Below, in pieces: positions 33,765 through 45,596 of a stretch of 64,000 nt of DNA (position 1 is its first letter; each line of letters starts with the position of its first letter). The stretch is taken from assembly GCA_905116865.2 (NCBI GenBank), contig CAJHNH020000813.1, positions 36,001 through 100,000 on the forward strand, read 5' to 3'. Source of the stretch: Candidula unifasciata (Eukaryota > Mollusca > Gastropoda > Stylommatophora > Geomitridae). The position numbers were made by a program, and so were the translations under genes. The notes below the pieces were generated by a model. It searched no databases. It was given only the letters and a program-made list of their open reading frames with translations, and was not told where the DNA came from.

Positions 33765-34175
33765 ACTGTCCTTCTTAGGTTTAGGCTTAGACGACAGATT
33801 AACATCATGGCCCAAGGGTAGTAACCCATAAGGGCTCCGTTCTACTTCTGACTCCAACCTGAGTCCGGAGAATCTCAGCTCAATTCACGAACTCCGTAGC
33901 ACCGGCGAGGATCCTAAAATAATTTGGGTAGATTTTAAACTCCACATTGTGTCCGGGTAGCGCCGTTTTGGCTACTCTTTTTCGATTTTAAACTGCCAAG
34001 GAATTTTTTACGTGCGCAACAATATACATGGGCATCCGCTCTTACTCCTCAGAAACCAGGGAAAATTACTAGTTCCACGTAAAAAAATCAAAGCCTTCAG
34101 AAGAGTTTGAACCCGAGACCTACGGCTTTCGAGGCGGACGCCATGCCTCGAGACTGCGCAGCCTCCTAGTGCGAC
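33765..34175 (-). mobile_element. SINE-2, near full-length copy
   Basis: The complement starts with the head (TCTCGAGGCATGGCGTCCGC, GTCTCGGGTTCAAACTC as B box). It continues through CCTGGTTTCTGAGGAGTAAG and TTGGCAGTTTAAAATCG to the 3' CATGATGTTAATC end. Confidence 0.88.
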
Positions 34176-34314
34176 CTTTTCTCCAGATAATAGCGCTCTG
34201 TTTAAAGTATTGACTTATAATCCAGCTGGCATAGCTAAACAAGTGTAGGTCACACATTAGAACAAGTCAGTTATTTCAAATATTTAGGATCAATTGTAAG
34301 TGACCTACGCTTCA

Positions 34315-34485
34315 AACATCAAAGCACACGGGTAGTAACTCATAAGTGCTCCGTTCTTCTTCTTTCAACTCAAGTTTGAGTCTGAAGAAGGTCAGAACCG
34401 GGCACAGAAACGTCAAGGACTGACCAGACAACATCAATCCGTGCCGTTCAGCAAATATTATGAAAATCCGGAAACATTTCAGGTA
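34315..34485 (-). mobile_element. SINE-2 3' fragment, degraded
   Basis: GCACACGGGTAGTAACTCAT, AAGTGCTCCGTTCTTCTTC and CAAGTTTGAGTCTGAAGAAG match the complement of the SINE-2 3' half. A short later block is GAAACATTTCAGGTAAA. Confidence 0.65.
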
Positions 34486-34544
34486 AAACTAACCTGCAAT
34501 TGCTAGAGGACTAATAGAATAATTAGTGCGGTTACAAATGTCTA

Positions 34545-34925
34545 TTAAACTGATTCGCTGAACTCGAAAAGAAGATACAAGCATTGGAAATGAGATCTCT
34601 AAAAAAACAATCTTAGCACACTGTACAGAGACCACATCACAAATGACAAGGATCGACATGTAATTATCCAGCAGATTAGCAGCTATGAACCTTTTTTACC
34701 TACAGTAAAAAAAAATTTTAAAAATTCAATTGTATAGGCATGTAATAGTTTAGATCAAACAGCCTCTAAAAACAATACTTCATGTAGAAGAGAAGAGGTA
34801 CACCAAGAAAGACCTGCATACGGAACTTGGCTGACTGTACAAGTCTTAGACATGGTTTTAGCAACCGGGAATTCCCTTCTATCTGACGGTTAAAGGTGGA
34901 GATTGCTAATGAGACAGTTTGACTA
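34545..34925 (+). pseudogene. Non-LTR ORF C-terminus, degraded
   Basis: Across frames: KKKIQALEMRSLKK, TLYRDHITND, IQQISSYEPFL, HVIV/FRSNSL, ILHVEEKRYTKKDLHTELGL and the GFSNREFP end. The I.ALEMR.LRK.. and YRD.I.N patterns are typical of non-LTR ORF2 after the thumb. It runs directly into the 52-bp minisatellite. Confidence 0.6.
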
Positions 34926-35290
34926 AACCGATGACCCATCGACAAAGGTGAAGAGAGTTGATCAGTCAACAGCAACAGATGATCCAACGACAAAGATGGA
35001 GAAATTTGATCAGACAGTCAACAGCAAGCGGTGACCTATCGACAAAGGTGAAGAGAGTTGATTAGACAGTCAACAGCAAGCGGTGACCTATCGACAAAGG
35101 TGAAGAGAGTTGATTAGACAGTCAACAGCAAGCGGTGACCTATCGACAAAGGTGAAGAGAGTTAATTAGACAGTTAACAGCAAGCGGTGACCCATCGACA
35201 GAGGTTAAGAGAGTTGATCAAACAGTCAAGCGGTGATCCAACGACAAAGATGGAGAGAGTTGATCAGACAGTCAACAGCAACCAGTAAAT
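34926..35290 (+). repeat. 52-bp minisatellite, about seven units
   Basis: The unit is CGGTGACCTATCGACAAAGG, TGAAGAGAGTTGATTAGACA, GTCAACAGCAAG. The three central units are almost identical and the outer units diverge. A unit can be read as DDRQRWRELVRQSTA-like, that is, the last codons expected of the preceding non-LTR ORF. The array probably grew from that 3' end. Confidence 0.9.
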
Positions 35291-36194
35291 CAACGACACG
35301 CAGTTTGCACAGGCTAAGATGTACTATAGAGCACAATCCCTTACCGTTTCTGCTTAACACCGGACACAAACACCAATACGCTTGGAACAATGCACGTCGC
35401 AGAAGCTGTAATATCAGAAAAGAACTGATATATCTGTCCACGCGTCGGAGTTTCCCTCCTAGACCAGTTGCTAACAGTTAAGGACCTGATCTGCCCTGCA
35501 AAAACATTCAAGGGTTCTTTCGTTTTTATTCACCCCAGACAGTCCAATATTTCAGGGGATGGTAGATAGGCTGCATGCAGTGGTGGAACCTAGGCTGCAT
35601 GCAGTGCGTGGAACCTAGGCTACACTTTTTCGTGGGACGTAGGTGGGTTGGGAATAGGTCTAGTTTTATGTGTTTTGGGCTAGTTAAAAGAACCACAAAG
35701 CCGGGAAACCCGGTGTTACCACCCTATAAAATATCGGACTGTCCCGTGACGTCATCTAATGGTGACTTATTACGAAAAAACCCATTTAAGTTTACAGATT
35801 TGATTTCTTTGTTCTAGAGTAAAGCTAGAACCCTTTGCACTGGGTTCCCCCAATCAAAGCTATGGCACAAATGGGATGCCAGAGTGTGACGTGAAGCCAC
35901 CACAAAATATGCTTAGAAAGTTCAACCAAGGAGAAGGAAACACGAGTAAACACAAAAATAGAATGTTGCACACAGACGCGAGGGGAAAACAACTACAGCA
36001 GCAAACACGCACACACAAAATGCATACGGACAGATAATCCTTGCTGTGCGAGAAACGGAAAGCCGATTCTGGTGGTTTTATTGTTGGATAAAAACTTTGA
36101 TGGAAACGTTCGATTGTATTTGTGCTCAACTTTCCTTTTCTTTTGTTGCCCTGCATTGGTTTTTGCCCTTGCTATCAGCTCCTGTGTAGTCAAG
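35291..36194. other. Unassigned sequence with a small tandem duplication near 35567-35625
   Basis: TAGGCTGCATGCAGTG and GTGGAACC recur twice near 35567-35625. No other feature recognised. Confidence 0.45.
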
Positions 36195-36600
36195 CATTTG
36201 TGTTCGATTTTTCCATCTATTCTATCTCGTCCAGGTCTTAAGATTGTTACGTGTTCACTTCAGATGATTATTTTTTCTAGTAATGCTGGTGTGTTGGGTA
36301 ACGAGCAGGCAGTAGACTGGCCGGTTCCTCACCAGTTGGTGGCGAATTGATGTATGACAAGCTAGATGTTGTAAGGGCCCTTTGGGAGCGAGTGAACAGT
36401 GCGGAGGCACAAATAGATCAATACGGTCTGAGAAGAACTGCGCTGCGGGGAGTTACCAGGGGATCTGGGCGATCCTCAGCGCTCAAGAGAATTGCGAGAC
36501 GAATATACAGTCAGCGGGTTATTGGTATTATCCGAACTGCTGCAGATGGGGACGGAGTGTCCCGAGTGCTGTGATGTAGATTCTTAATTCAGCATTCAAC
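36195..36600 (+). pseudogene. RNase H-family non-LTR C-terminus (GVTRGSGR type)
   Basis: Frames give SSNAGVLGNEQAVDWPVPHQ, the GNE.A end of RNase H. This continues as ORF 36347-36574: YDKLDVVRALWERVNSAEAQ, IDQYGLRRTALRGVTRGSGR, SSALKRIARRIYSQ, VIGIIRTAADGDG. A last frame reads ECPECCDVDS. The tail is ATTCAGCATTCAACATTC. Frame breaks make it inactive. Confidence 0.8.
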
Positions 36601-37214
36601 ATTCTACATACATTTGTTTTTCCATGTTATTAGACAAAATATTAAACAGAGTTAGTCTATTCTTTGCCCCCACCCCACTCAACCCTCTAATGGGGCACAG
36701 AACCCTTTAGCAATGAATATAATACCATAAAAATGAGGTTGCATCCTCATTCATCCATACGGCGCCGGTCCGTCTCGGTATAGCTTACACGAGTGAACTG
36801 TAATCTTCCGTTTTTACTACACCTATTCCCAATTAAAACGCCAGTTGAATGTTGTTGAATCCATTCTCATGGCAGCCCGATGCACTAATTTCATTATAAT
36901 GTAAGCCAGTCGCTCTATACGGGCACCTGTGATATGGTTAATTTTTTCCTAATCTTCCTCATTCGACAGATATTGTTTGATTACGATGTAACCGTGTCTG
37001 GTTCTGTTTACGTCATAGAAGAGACACTTGTGCATTGGCTCTGAAAACCCCGACTTCTTACAGGCATTTGTTGGAAGGGTTAGTCTCGCTAGACCAATGA
37101 CATAAATATAGAAAATACTTGGCTGCCCTAGTAGAGCCCGCCAACCTGTCTCTCTGTCTGTTTACAGGAGAGAGGCTCGAAGATTCCAGGGATGTCGACA
37201 TGACGGGTGCCACT
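36601..37214. other. Unassigned sequence
   Basis: No feature recognised. Confidence 0.45.
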
Positions 37215-37224
37215 CCACACACAC

Positions 37225-37503
37225 GTAAAAAAAATGTAAAAGACTTTTTTCCACTCCTTTAGGCGTGTAGGGCATACCAGGCTGGACCTTTATTTTTTAG
37301 ACCGATCGGCACAAGATGGGTGATGTGGTCGGTCAGCATCACACCAACTGCCTTTTACTTCCCGGGGCAGCACCCGGTACCCACTCAAGGCTGTGTCGAC
37401 CCGGGAGCCAAATTCATTGATGAAAGTCCGGCTTCGCAAGGGAGCGAACCCACAATCCCCCGATCCGCGGCGAGCGTCTAGCCGCTCTACCACGACGACT
37501 TCC
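37225..37503 (-). mobile_element. SINE-1, full-length copy with TSD (type-1 head)
   Basis: The complement reads GTGGTAGAGCGGCTAGACGC (A box region), GTGGGTTCGCTCCC (B box), then the SINE-1 body to CCTAAAGGAGTGG and an A-rich end. CCACACACAC flanks both sides (37215-37224, 37504-37513). Because this is simple sequence, the TSD is less certain than at 17068. Confidence 0.88.
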
Positions 37504-37529
37504 CCACACACACACACGACCTCTCATAT

Positions 37530-37635
37530 TTTCTTTCTCTTCTTCTTCTTCCTCTTCTTCTTCTTCTTCTTCTGCTGCTGCTGCTGCTGCTACTGCTGCT
37601 ACTGCTGCTGTTGCTGCTGCTTCCTTCTCTTTTTC
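37530..37635. repeat. TTC then TGC trinucleotide tract
   Basis: TTCTTCCTC units change to TGC units near 37573. Poly-Glu and poly-Ala open frames are artefacts. Confidence 0.92.
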
Positions 37636-37639
37636 ATCG

Positions 37640-38444
37640 GTTGTAAACTCCGGTGCAAATTTCGGGCTGTTTCTCCACTCAAAATGTTGCGTGTCCAATA
37701 TTTTTGTATACCTGGCTAGCAGCCAAGCTGAAATCAGCACTCAGTTATATTTGCGGTCTGCTTTGAAACCAGCAATGGTACGGTTTTTTTATCGTGCTTT
37801 TATTCATGTTCTTTACATAATTATTCTGATACCTAGTTATGTGAACACTTATCACTTCCAAACCTAACGGCAACAACTGCACCGAGACTATCGGTTCCCT
37901 TTCAATAACTCAACAATGTTTTTGTTTTCTTTGCTCATTCACAATAAATCTTTTACTACAGCTTAGGCAAAGATTGTTCAAACACGTCCATTGTGATTGC
38001 AATCGATCAGTAAGGGGTAAATAGTCTAGCGGACGAAGTGAAGGAATGCGTGTGTTTGCAGCAAGACTGCAGTACTCAAACTGTGTCAAGTTAGCTGGTT
38101 CCAAGTTGATGTTGCCTGGTTTCCAAAACGACAGTGTTATTTGATGATGAGCTTGAATGTGTGGACTTTAAACTTGGATTCGCAGGATTGCTGTTGCCAG
38201 AACGATTGCCTGCCAGTCCTGTTTTAATGTGTTTGAATCTTCATCGAACTATATTTTTTTAAACATTACTTTGGTTGTTAGTTTCAACCACTTTTAAACA
38301 GCTATTTTGAAATGTTCTACGAAGCAAAGACAGTCGATAATTTTCATCAGATCATGCATGAAATATATTTCATTTCATCATTCCAGAGAAGCTACAGTTG
38401 TTTATGACAGAAGTGGTGACGTTCTTCGGCGTCTCCATCATTTA
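37640..38444. other. Unassigned sequence
   Basis: No feature recognised. Confidence 0.45.
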
Positions 38445-38515
38445 CAGTAGAACATCGATTATCCGGCTGGCTATTGTCCGGGTGGCGATTGTCCCATATT
38501 TTTAAATACAGTTCT
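38445..38515 (+). mobile_element. Possible pogo/Tigger-type terminal fragment
   Basis: TA then CAGTAGAACATCGATTATCC and GG...TGTCCGGGTGGCGATTGTCC resemble the ends of pogo-group Tc1/mariner elements (CAGT.GAACCTCGATTATCCG). The opposite end was not found. Confidence 0.45.
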
Positions 38516-38754
38516 CGGTAATAAAATAAGAAATAATTTACTTTGCAGATATGCGTCATTTGATTTTATTTATTTTACCTGCAGTTAGGTTAGTTATTAT
38601 AAATTATACCTTGTACAACAATATTTTTACCGCTGAACGTATTTCGTTTCATAATAAATGTTTTAAAATACAGTGCAACAATAAGAAACATTGTGAAGTA
38701 TTTGTCTGCACGAGGAGGTCAGAAACTAAATAACAGCGGGCGTTGGTAAAGAAT

Positions 38755-39060
38755 TGAGTTGAGTTGAGTAGAGTTAAGTCCAGAATTGACATCACAGCGC
38801 TCGGTGCATTCCCATGCGTGCTCCGTCCTCATCTTCAGCAGCCAGCGCAGAGTTCCAATACTGGTCACAATCTGGTTATATGTCGGTCTTGCCTTTCTCC
38901 TGAGTGTAGTCAGCCGGCCAGACCCTTTGGTTACACCCAGGTGCCTCATTCTCTCCAGGCCACGATAATCTTGTTCCTCTACTTGATTCCGTTACTTGTT
39001 CCCAAAGAACCTTGGCCACATCTGCCTTGTAATGTATCAAGTCACCACTTTATGGTATAG
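38755..39060 (-). pseudogene. RNase H-family non-LTR C-terminus (GVTKGSGR type)
   Basis: Minus-strand ORF: MRHLGVTKGSGRLTTLRRKA, RPTYNQIVTSIGTLRWLLKM, RTEHAWECTERCDVNS. Upstream in another frame is a DVAKVLWEQV-like segment. The 3' end is AACTCAACTCAACTC, a pentamer tail. Confidence 0.8.
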
Positions 39061-39334
39061 AATTGGTGTTTTTAATGACATGGGTGGGTTAGTAAATAAG
39101 TGTTTTCAGAACTTCGGCGTTTCTGTCATCTGGCCTCCACTCCCGCCACGTTAGACCGGATATTGCAGCTTCGACTGCACTTGACTATACTAACCCCCGC
39201 CCCCCCCCCCAAACCCTAAACTAATTCTAACGCCAGTGATACATCATCCATATGATGCTAGATTAGAATATTTATACACCAGTCGGCATTCTGATGCGCC
39301 GGCCGCCCTTACTTTCTGTGATAATCTTCATCAA
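39061..39334. other. Unassigned sequence
   Basis: A poly-C run lies near 39198-39210. No other feature. Confidence 0.4.
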
Positions 39335-39665
39335 CTGCGTGCCTTGCCCACTGGCCTGGGTGATCCTGCATCTCTACAATCTGCGATCTTTAAAAGCGTT
39401 GTTAGTTTTTGTGCTGATACCAATCAATCCCATCACAAAAAACGGTGTTAAGAATCGTCTTGCGGTGTCATCCTCTGTCTCTTTTTTTTCCACAGATTTC
39501 TCCAGTGGTTCCCATCATGTTCCAGCTGCCTTTTTTTTTTTTTTTCAAAGCATGACAAGCAAACTATGACAACCGTATAAGGATTTTTCTGTAAAACCAT
39601 AACTCTAGAGACACCACCAATTGTTTGGTTTGTTTATCTAGGACTCACATCCAAACGTTACATTT
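39335..39665 (-). pseudogene. WFYRR-family non-LTR C-terminus, degraded
   Basis: The minus strand reads GCESWINKPNN, GFTEKSLYGCHSLLVML, GTWWEPLEKSVEKKETEDD and FKDRRL.R..ITQASGQGT. It aligns with the 17825-18650 copy (VTTGKICGRR, LIHAAGDSRL). An A run at 39531-39545 and frameshifts break it. Confidence 0.55.
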
Positions 39666-39898
39666 GGTTCTATGGTTCTATATAGCATACAAGAAGTCTA
39701 TTTTTTTTTTATTAAACTTTAAATGACACGAATTTATGGATGTTATATGGTCAACATTTCGGCTGTATTGACATCGGAGCCAATATCAATATTGAAAAAA
39801 AAAAAAACCTTGATGTCATTTCAAACTGATGACTCAAGGATTGGCGATCAAGCGTCTATTCACTGACGATTTTGCGACTCCAATATCAACTTAACCGG

Positions 39899-39899
<1 letters not shown>

Positions 39900-39988
<89 letters not shown>
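39900..39988. repeat. (AT)n microsatellite, about 44 units
   Basis: A perfect alternating AT run, followed by a short A/T tract. Confidence 0.98.
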
Positions 39989-39994
<6 letters not shown>

Positions 39995-40249
39995 TTTTTA
40001 ATTCAGCTTTTCTCATTGAAAGGTCGTTGTCTCTCTTTGTCTTATTTGCTGTTGTTTTTGCACTGAGCTTTTGCAATGCATGTGCAATGCGAGGGCAAGG
40101 GGTAACTTATCACAGACATCAGAGAGAGAGACTTTCATAGATGATTTTTTTATGTTATAAGAAGGAGAAAATTGCAACAAGAATTCCTGATGTGTAGTAT
40201 GGACGAGGCATGTGCCAATTTACTTTCCAGTACTTAACGTCATCTTTGA

Positions 40250-40445
40250 AAAATTACTGAAACTGGCCATATGAAACGTAGCAAGGTATTGGAAAACACA
40301 GCAATGAAAAGCAGGGGCCGACCAGCACGAAGGTGGACACAAACCATGGGAGACACATTTGGCGGCTAGGTACGTCAGGGAGGCGAGCTAGCCAGGCTTT
40401 TACTATATAAATCCCACATTCGTAGTGTAATAACACGACCAGCTC
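40250..40445 (+). pseudogene. Non-LTR ORF C-terminus, degraded
   Basis: The translation reads GHMKRSKVLENTAMKSRGRP, ARRWTQTMGDTFGG, then VRQGGELARLLLYKSHIRSV. This is the GRP.RRW end motif plus a decayed A.DR..YK tail. Confidence 0.6.
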
Positions 40446-40659
40446 CAGTTAAAGGGATTTAAAAGTGAAACGGGAATTCCCGTTTTTGTGAGGCTGGCGT
40501 GGCCGGTCGGTTTTAACAATTGTTATCGAGAAGATTTATATTCACATTGAACTACAGTTTAATTAATTTGCAATTGTTTTATTGAATTAATTAATATTTT
40601 GAAGATAAATAAATTGGCTATTAGAAAATCTTAATAATTAATATAACGTAATCGTTGAA

Positions 40660-40772
40660 AGGGTTTTAGGGACCTCTCCACGGGTGATCCTCATCCGAAT
40701 GGTGGCATTTTGTGTCACCGGGTGTTTATCGCTGACTGTGATGTCCTGGTGGGGTAAAAAGTCAGTCAGTTA
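40660..40772 (+). mobile_element. SINE-3 3' fragment with AGTC tail
   Basis: GGGACCTCTCCACGGGTGATC, ATGGTGGCATTTTGTGTCACC, GGGTGTTTATCGCTGACTGTG and GGTGGGGTAAAA, then AGTCAGTCAGT. Confidence 0.8.
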
Positions 40773-41700
40773 AATCTGGCACAAATAAAATATCTTAGCT
40801 AAAACGTTTGGCACAAATAAACCAGACCCCAATTGCAACTAACGCTGCTCACAGTTGGTTGAACACGGTCGATATTATTTTTCATCTGAATATGGTACCG
40901 GAACTGTGATATACCAAATAAGCCTAACAGCATGAACCAGAGACATTTACTCAGACATGCTAATTATTGATCTTAGACTATTGTCTTGGCAGGCATCCAC
41001 GCATAGACGGAGGAGTGCCCGATCAAAAGCTATGAATGTATTTCTCATGCTGTTACATTTCTCTGCAGTCCTCCAACAATTGATTTTTCTTTTTGGATGA
41101 ATGCGCTTGTTTTAAATAAATAAAACCATTTAACACATAAAAACATCAGAAACATTTGTAGCCACACATGCATAAACTGCACAAACTGTCTCAAGCTTTC
41201 AGAAGCAAGGCAGTTCTAGATGCAGAGACGGGAGTAAGATCGAAGAACTCGTGCGGAACTTCCGATTTATGTTGGCGTCACGGGTTCTCGGGTCCGGATG
41301 TGCCTGAACGTTAACAGCCAGAAGAACTACTGTTGTGTGTAAACACAATTTGACACCTGGGCGTTTTCTAAGCTGTGTTCTTTCTACTCGAGACAGAGAT
41401 TACCGGGGCTGCAGCTACGACATGCAAAGCAAGTTGATCACTGCACCTACCGGGTAGAGATCATAACACCTGCTCGTTACAACACATTTTCATGATGAAT
41501 CAGCCGGATTAGGCGGCATCGTAAAGGGAAAGCATAAGCAGTGAAATGAGCAACAGTTATTTGTAATGAAAAAACATTCAAGGGACGGCGTCTTGAAGAC
41601 TTGAAGACCTGTATCATATTCGAAAATCTACGCGGAAACAAGCATTAATCAAGTAATTGTATTTGCATGAGAATTTTGACGTGAACATAGACACACCAAA
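40773..41700. other. Unassigned sequence
   Basis: No feature recognised. An (AT)n run follows at 41716-41748. Confidence 0.45.
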
Positions 41701-41714
41701 CATACACACACGTA

Positions 41715-41750
<36 letters not shown>

Positions 41751-42003
41751 TGCAGACATACACACAGACAAACAGAAATAGGCCGACTGGCAAACAGAGA
41801 GTGAAAGATGGACTGAGCGTGATATCGACAGACATAGCCAGTTATAAATAGACACACAAACAGAGGCACGTGATGAAACAGAGACAAACAGAGTCACAGA
41901 TAAAGACCGAAAGATGGAATGAGACAGGAAGAGACGGGGTAGAATGAGAAAGACAGATACATAGAGCGAAAAAAAAAGAGATAATGCATTTACGTACGCT
42001 CAC

Positions 42004-42072
42004 AAAGAAAGAAAGAAAGAAAAGAAAGAAAGAAAAGAAAGAAAGAAAGAAAGAAAAGAAAGAAAGAAAGAA

Positions 42073-42104
<32 letters not shown>

Positions 42105-42121
42105 AGAGAAAGAAAAAAAAA

Positions 42122-42181
<60 letters not shown>

Positions 42182-42237
42182 AAAAAAAAAGAAAGAAAGA
42201 CAGAAAGACAGAAAGACAGAAAACAGAAAGAAAGAAA

Positions 42238-42273
<36 letters not shown>

Positions 42274-42300
42274 AAAGAAAGAAAGAAAGAAAGAAAGAAA

Positions 42301-42373
<73 letters not shown>

Positions 42374-42408
42374 AAAAAGAAAGAAAGAAGAAAGAAAGAA
42401 AGAAAGAA

Positions 42409-42440
<32 letters not shown>

Positions 42441-42493
42441 GAAAAGAAGAAAGAAAGAAAGAAACAGAAAGAAAGAAAGAAGAAGAAAGAAAG

Positions 42494-42532
<39 letters not shown>

Positions 42533-42714
42533 GAAAGAAGAAAGAAAAGACAGAAAGAACAGAAAGAAAGAAAGACAGACAGAAAGACAGACAGAAAGAC
42601 AGAAAGAAAGAAAGAAAAGACAGAAAGAAAGAAAGAAAGAAAAGAAAGGAAAGAAAGAAAGAAAGAAAGAAGAAAAAAAAGAAAGAAAGAAAGAAAGAAA
42701 GAAAAGAAAAGAAA

Positions 42715-42792
<78 letters not shown>

Positions 42793-42794
42793 AA
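42004..42794. repeat. (GAAA)n imperfect microsatellite, about 790 bp
   Basis: Almost purely purine on the plus strand, made of GAAA units with GAA, GACA and A-run interruptions. The longest open frames in the window (389 aa plus, 326 aa minus) lie here and are repeat artefacts. Confidence 0.98.
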
Positions 42795-42959
42795 CACTAA
42801 TAGGGAGAGAGCACAGAAGCAATATTATTGTGAGAAATAGAGAGTGTCAGTCAGATGCAGAGAAAATAAACAGACATTTATACGGACCGAGATATCTACA
42901 GAGAAAGAGAGGGAATAGAGAGATTATAGAGACACACAAATACTTAACAAATATACACG

Positions 42960-43105
42960 AGTGTGCGTATATATATTATATATATACACATATATACATG
43001 TATATAAAGGCAAACACAAACACACAGAGATACACGTGTACTTATTGTGTGTCTGTGTGTTGGTGTGTGTGTGTGTGTGTGTATGTGTGTGTGTGTGTAC
43101 ACATA
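42960..43105. repeat. TA, CA and TG dinucleotide cluster
   Basis: Short AT and CACA stretches, then TG repeats at 43046-43099. Confidence 0.85.
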
Positions 43106-43779
43106 CAGATGCGCACAAGCTCCATTTATAGAAAAATGTATGATAGAAGTTAGTTCAAAACTGTAATAATTACGTGGGGCTGTCAAAGCGTGAATCTTAT
43201 TTCTGGCTGACCCCACAGAGGCTGACAAAAATAGTTCAGATCGTTGAGTTGAAGCATACACGTTTGATTTCTAGCACGCATTCAAGGGAAAGACTATAAT
43301 AGAAATACGTCTTTGGGCCAAGTCATAAACATTTGCAGGGCTATTTGATCCACCACGCCCTTGTAGGGTAACAACACGACGGCGATAAGTCAGACTAGAA
43401 CTTGTGTCAACGTCATGTTAACTCTTTAAGTGTAGTTACGTTAAGTTTACTCGATATATCTTCGGCATTTTCTGTTTAACTCATTCAGTACGAAACAATT
43501 CACAATTCGTTGATTTGTTACTCCTCAACTGTAAGCTTTTCCTTGACCCCTTTTTTTTCATCCACTTGTTACATTAGACAATTATATCATAATGTGTTTA
43601 CACAGTCTGTCTTATGATTTTATTTGACCTTTATAAACCAAGAGATTGTAAGTTGTAGACCCACATCCTTCAATCTGTTGAACCGGTACTCCTATTTCTA
43701 TGCCTTCTCCTCTTTCCATTTCCTCATCAAAGGTATCAAGCACAGAGCATTACTCCCTAGCTCCAGCGACATCAGAATT
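43106..43779. other. Unassigned sequence
   Basis: No feature recognised. Confidence 0.45.
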
Positions 43780-43875
43780 TTAACTCTTCGCTTGGTACTG
43801 AGCGCTTGTGGGGGTGTCCCGAGTGCAGCGATGAAGATTCCTAATTCAACTTTTAGAATTCAACATTCTTTGGAA
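43780..43875 (+). pseudogene. RNase H-family non-LTR terminal fragment
   Basis: Mixed frames read TLRLVLSA/GTERLWGCPECSDEDS followed by TTCAAC-containing sequence. This is the last part of the signature seen at 36195-36600. Confidence 0.5.
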
Positions 43876-44049
43876 CGGGTACTGGTGCCAGTCCTAGGAA
43901 ATCTCCTGACGGTCCGCCAAGATGGTCATTTAAAATTATATCGGCGACAGACACTAAAACCTGAATTACATAACTATCCCCTTAAAGTAGTAGATATTGA
44001 GAAGGTGCCACAAACTAGAAACCAAGGCCAAATACTACAAAATGGGCTA

Positions 44050-44235
44050 AACTATAGGGTATTTTATATTCAACACCAATATCCATTTAAGCCGGGGTCG
44101 AACTGGGAGCTAGGGTCATTTAAAAAAAATGTATCCTAACAAATAAATAAATAAAAGCTCCGGCTCCGTCGGGATCTGAACCTTTGTCTTTCAGATCCGC
44201 AGGGGAGCGTCTGGCCGCTACACCACGTCGTTTTC
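44050..44235 (-). mobile_element. SINE-1 head region, degraded
   Basis: The complement reads GTGGTGTAGCGGCCAGACGC, TGCGGATCTGAAAGAC and AAAGGTTCAGATCCC (B box), with a short body remnant. Confidence 0.6.
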
Positions 44236-44352
44236 TTTAAGTGTGTGTTTGTATGTATGTATGTTTGTACACATACATATGTATTTATGTACGTGGGCGT
44301 GCAGGCGTTTTTGTTATGTATATATACGTAATTCTATATATATATACTAGTA

Positions 44353-44600
<248 letters not shown>

Positions 44601-44609
44601 AGTACCGGT

Positions 44610-45596
44610 CAAAGCCACTAGTTTTGGTGCAATTAAAATTTCTTAGCCAGTATAATTTGCACAAAGAAACCAGACAACAATTATAGCCCACAATGCTTGC
44701 AGTAGGTCATTCGTAGATGATTTTTTATTTCCTAAATAGATGGATGGATGTAAAACAAAACGAAAAACTGGTACGGCAATGTCACCATGATTAGCTGGGA
44801 AGACGGCCCAATCAAAGACAGTAACACAACCAACGAATAGCACAGTAAGGAACACATGACCTAATCAGATCCAAACCGGCACAATGAGATGGACTCGACC
44901 TGACCGGCTAGACAGACACGGAAAACATAAAATGCTAGCATCAAACACTACGCAATGAAATAGCAACACCATTTGTTGCCATAATTGTACCGATATTGAC
45001 CAGGAAGAAGCCAACTCCCTGATCTGAGGTTAAAAGTGGCTAATTGAAATCCAGCGAACAAACCAACCAGAAAAAAAGGAATCTAACGGATGCTACTGCA
45101 GTGCTTCGTGTTTCATAAACAATGCTCCATCTATGTATATACAGCGAAAACCTCCTTTACACGAACTGGCTTAAGAAAATCACTTCGTTCTTCTTTTGGT
45201 AATATCAAGAAAAGATATAAGACTGTTACATTATAACATATACAAACAAAACGTGAACGTTGCGGCCATTGAGCCTTCATCAGCACATACAAATCAAACA
45301 CTGCACAAATACACAAAATCACTTAGCTGGTTTCTCGAAGCAGCCTGGTCGATGATTTCTCAGCAGAATGCCTACACGCGTGGGCTGGGGAAATAAATAC
45401 ACCCTGTGGAGTACCAGGGACCATAAATAGGGGGTTAGAGATAAAACCGTGGGGGCAGTTCAATCCTCTAGGAGTTCAAATGAAACTGTGTTGGCAATTC
45501 AGCCCGGAGGGTGTTAAAGTCCCTAAAGTGTAAATAAAGCTATTCTCGTAGTACATCGAGAGGCTGAGGCCTATAGATTTCACAATGACACTGAGA
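44610..45596. other. Mostly unassigned; possible pogo-type end at 45142-45200
   Basis: TATA then CAGCGAAAACCTCCTTTACA and CGAACTGGCTTAAG resemble another pogo-group terminus. No partner end was found. The remaining sequence is unassigned. Confidence 0.35.

Noticed and set aside
41842..43153. Open frames of 265 to 389 codons on both strands
   Set aside because: They are translations of the GAAA repeat (Lys/Glu/Arg or Phe/Leu/Ser only), with no domain and no unbiased composition.
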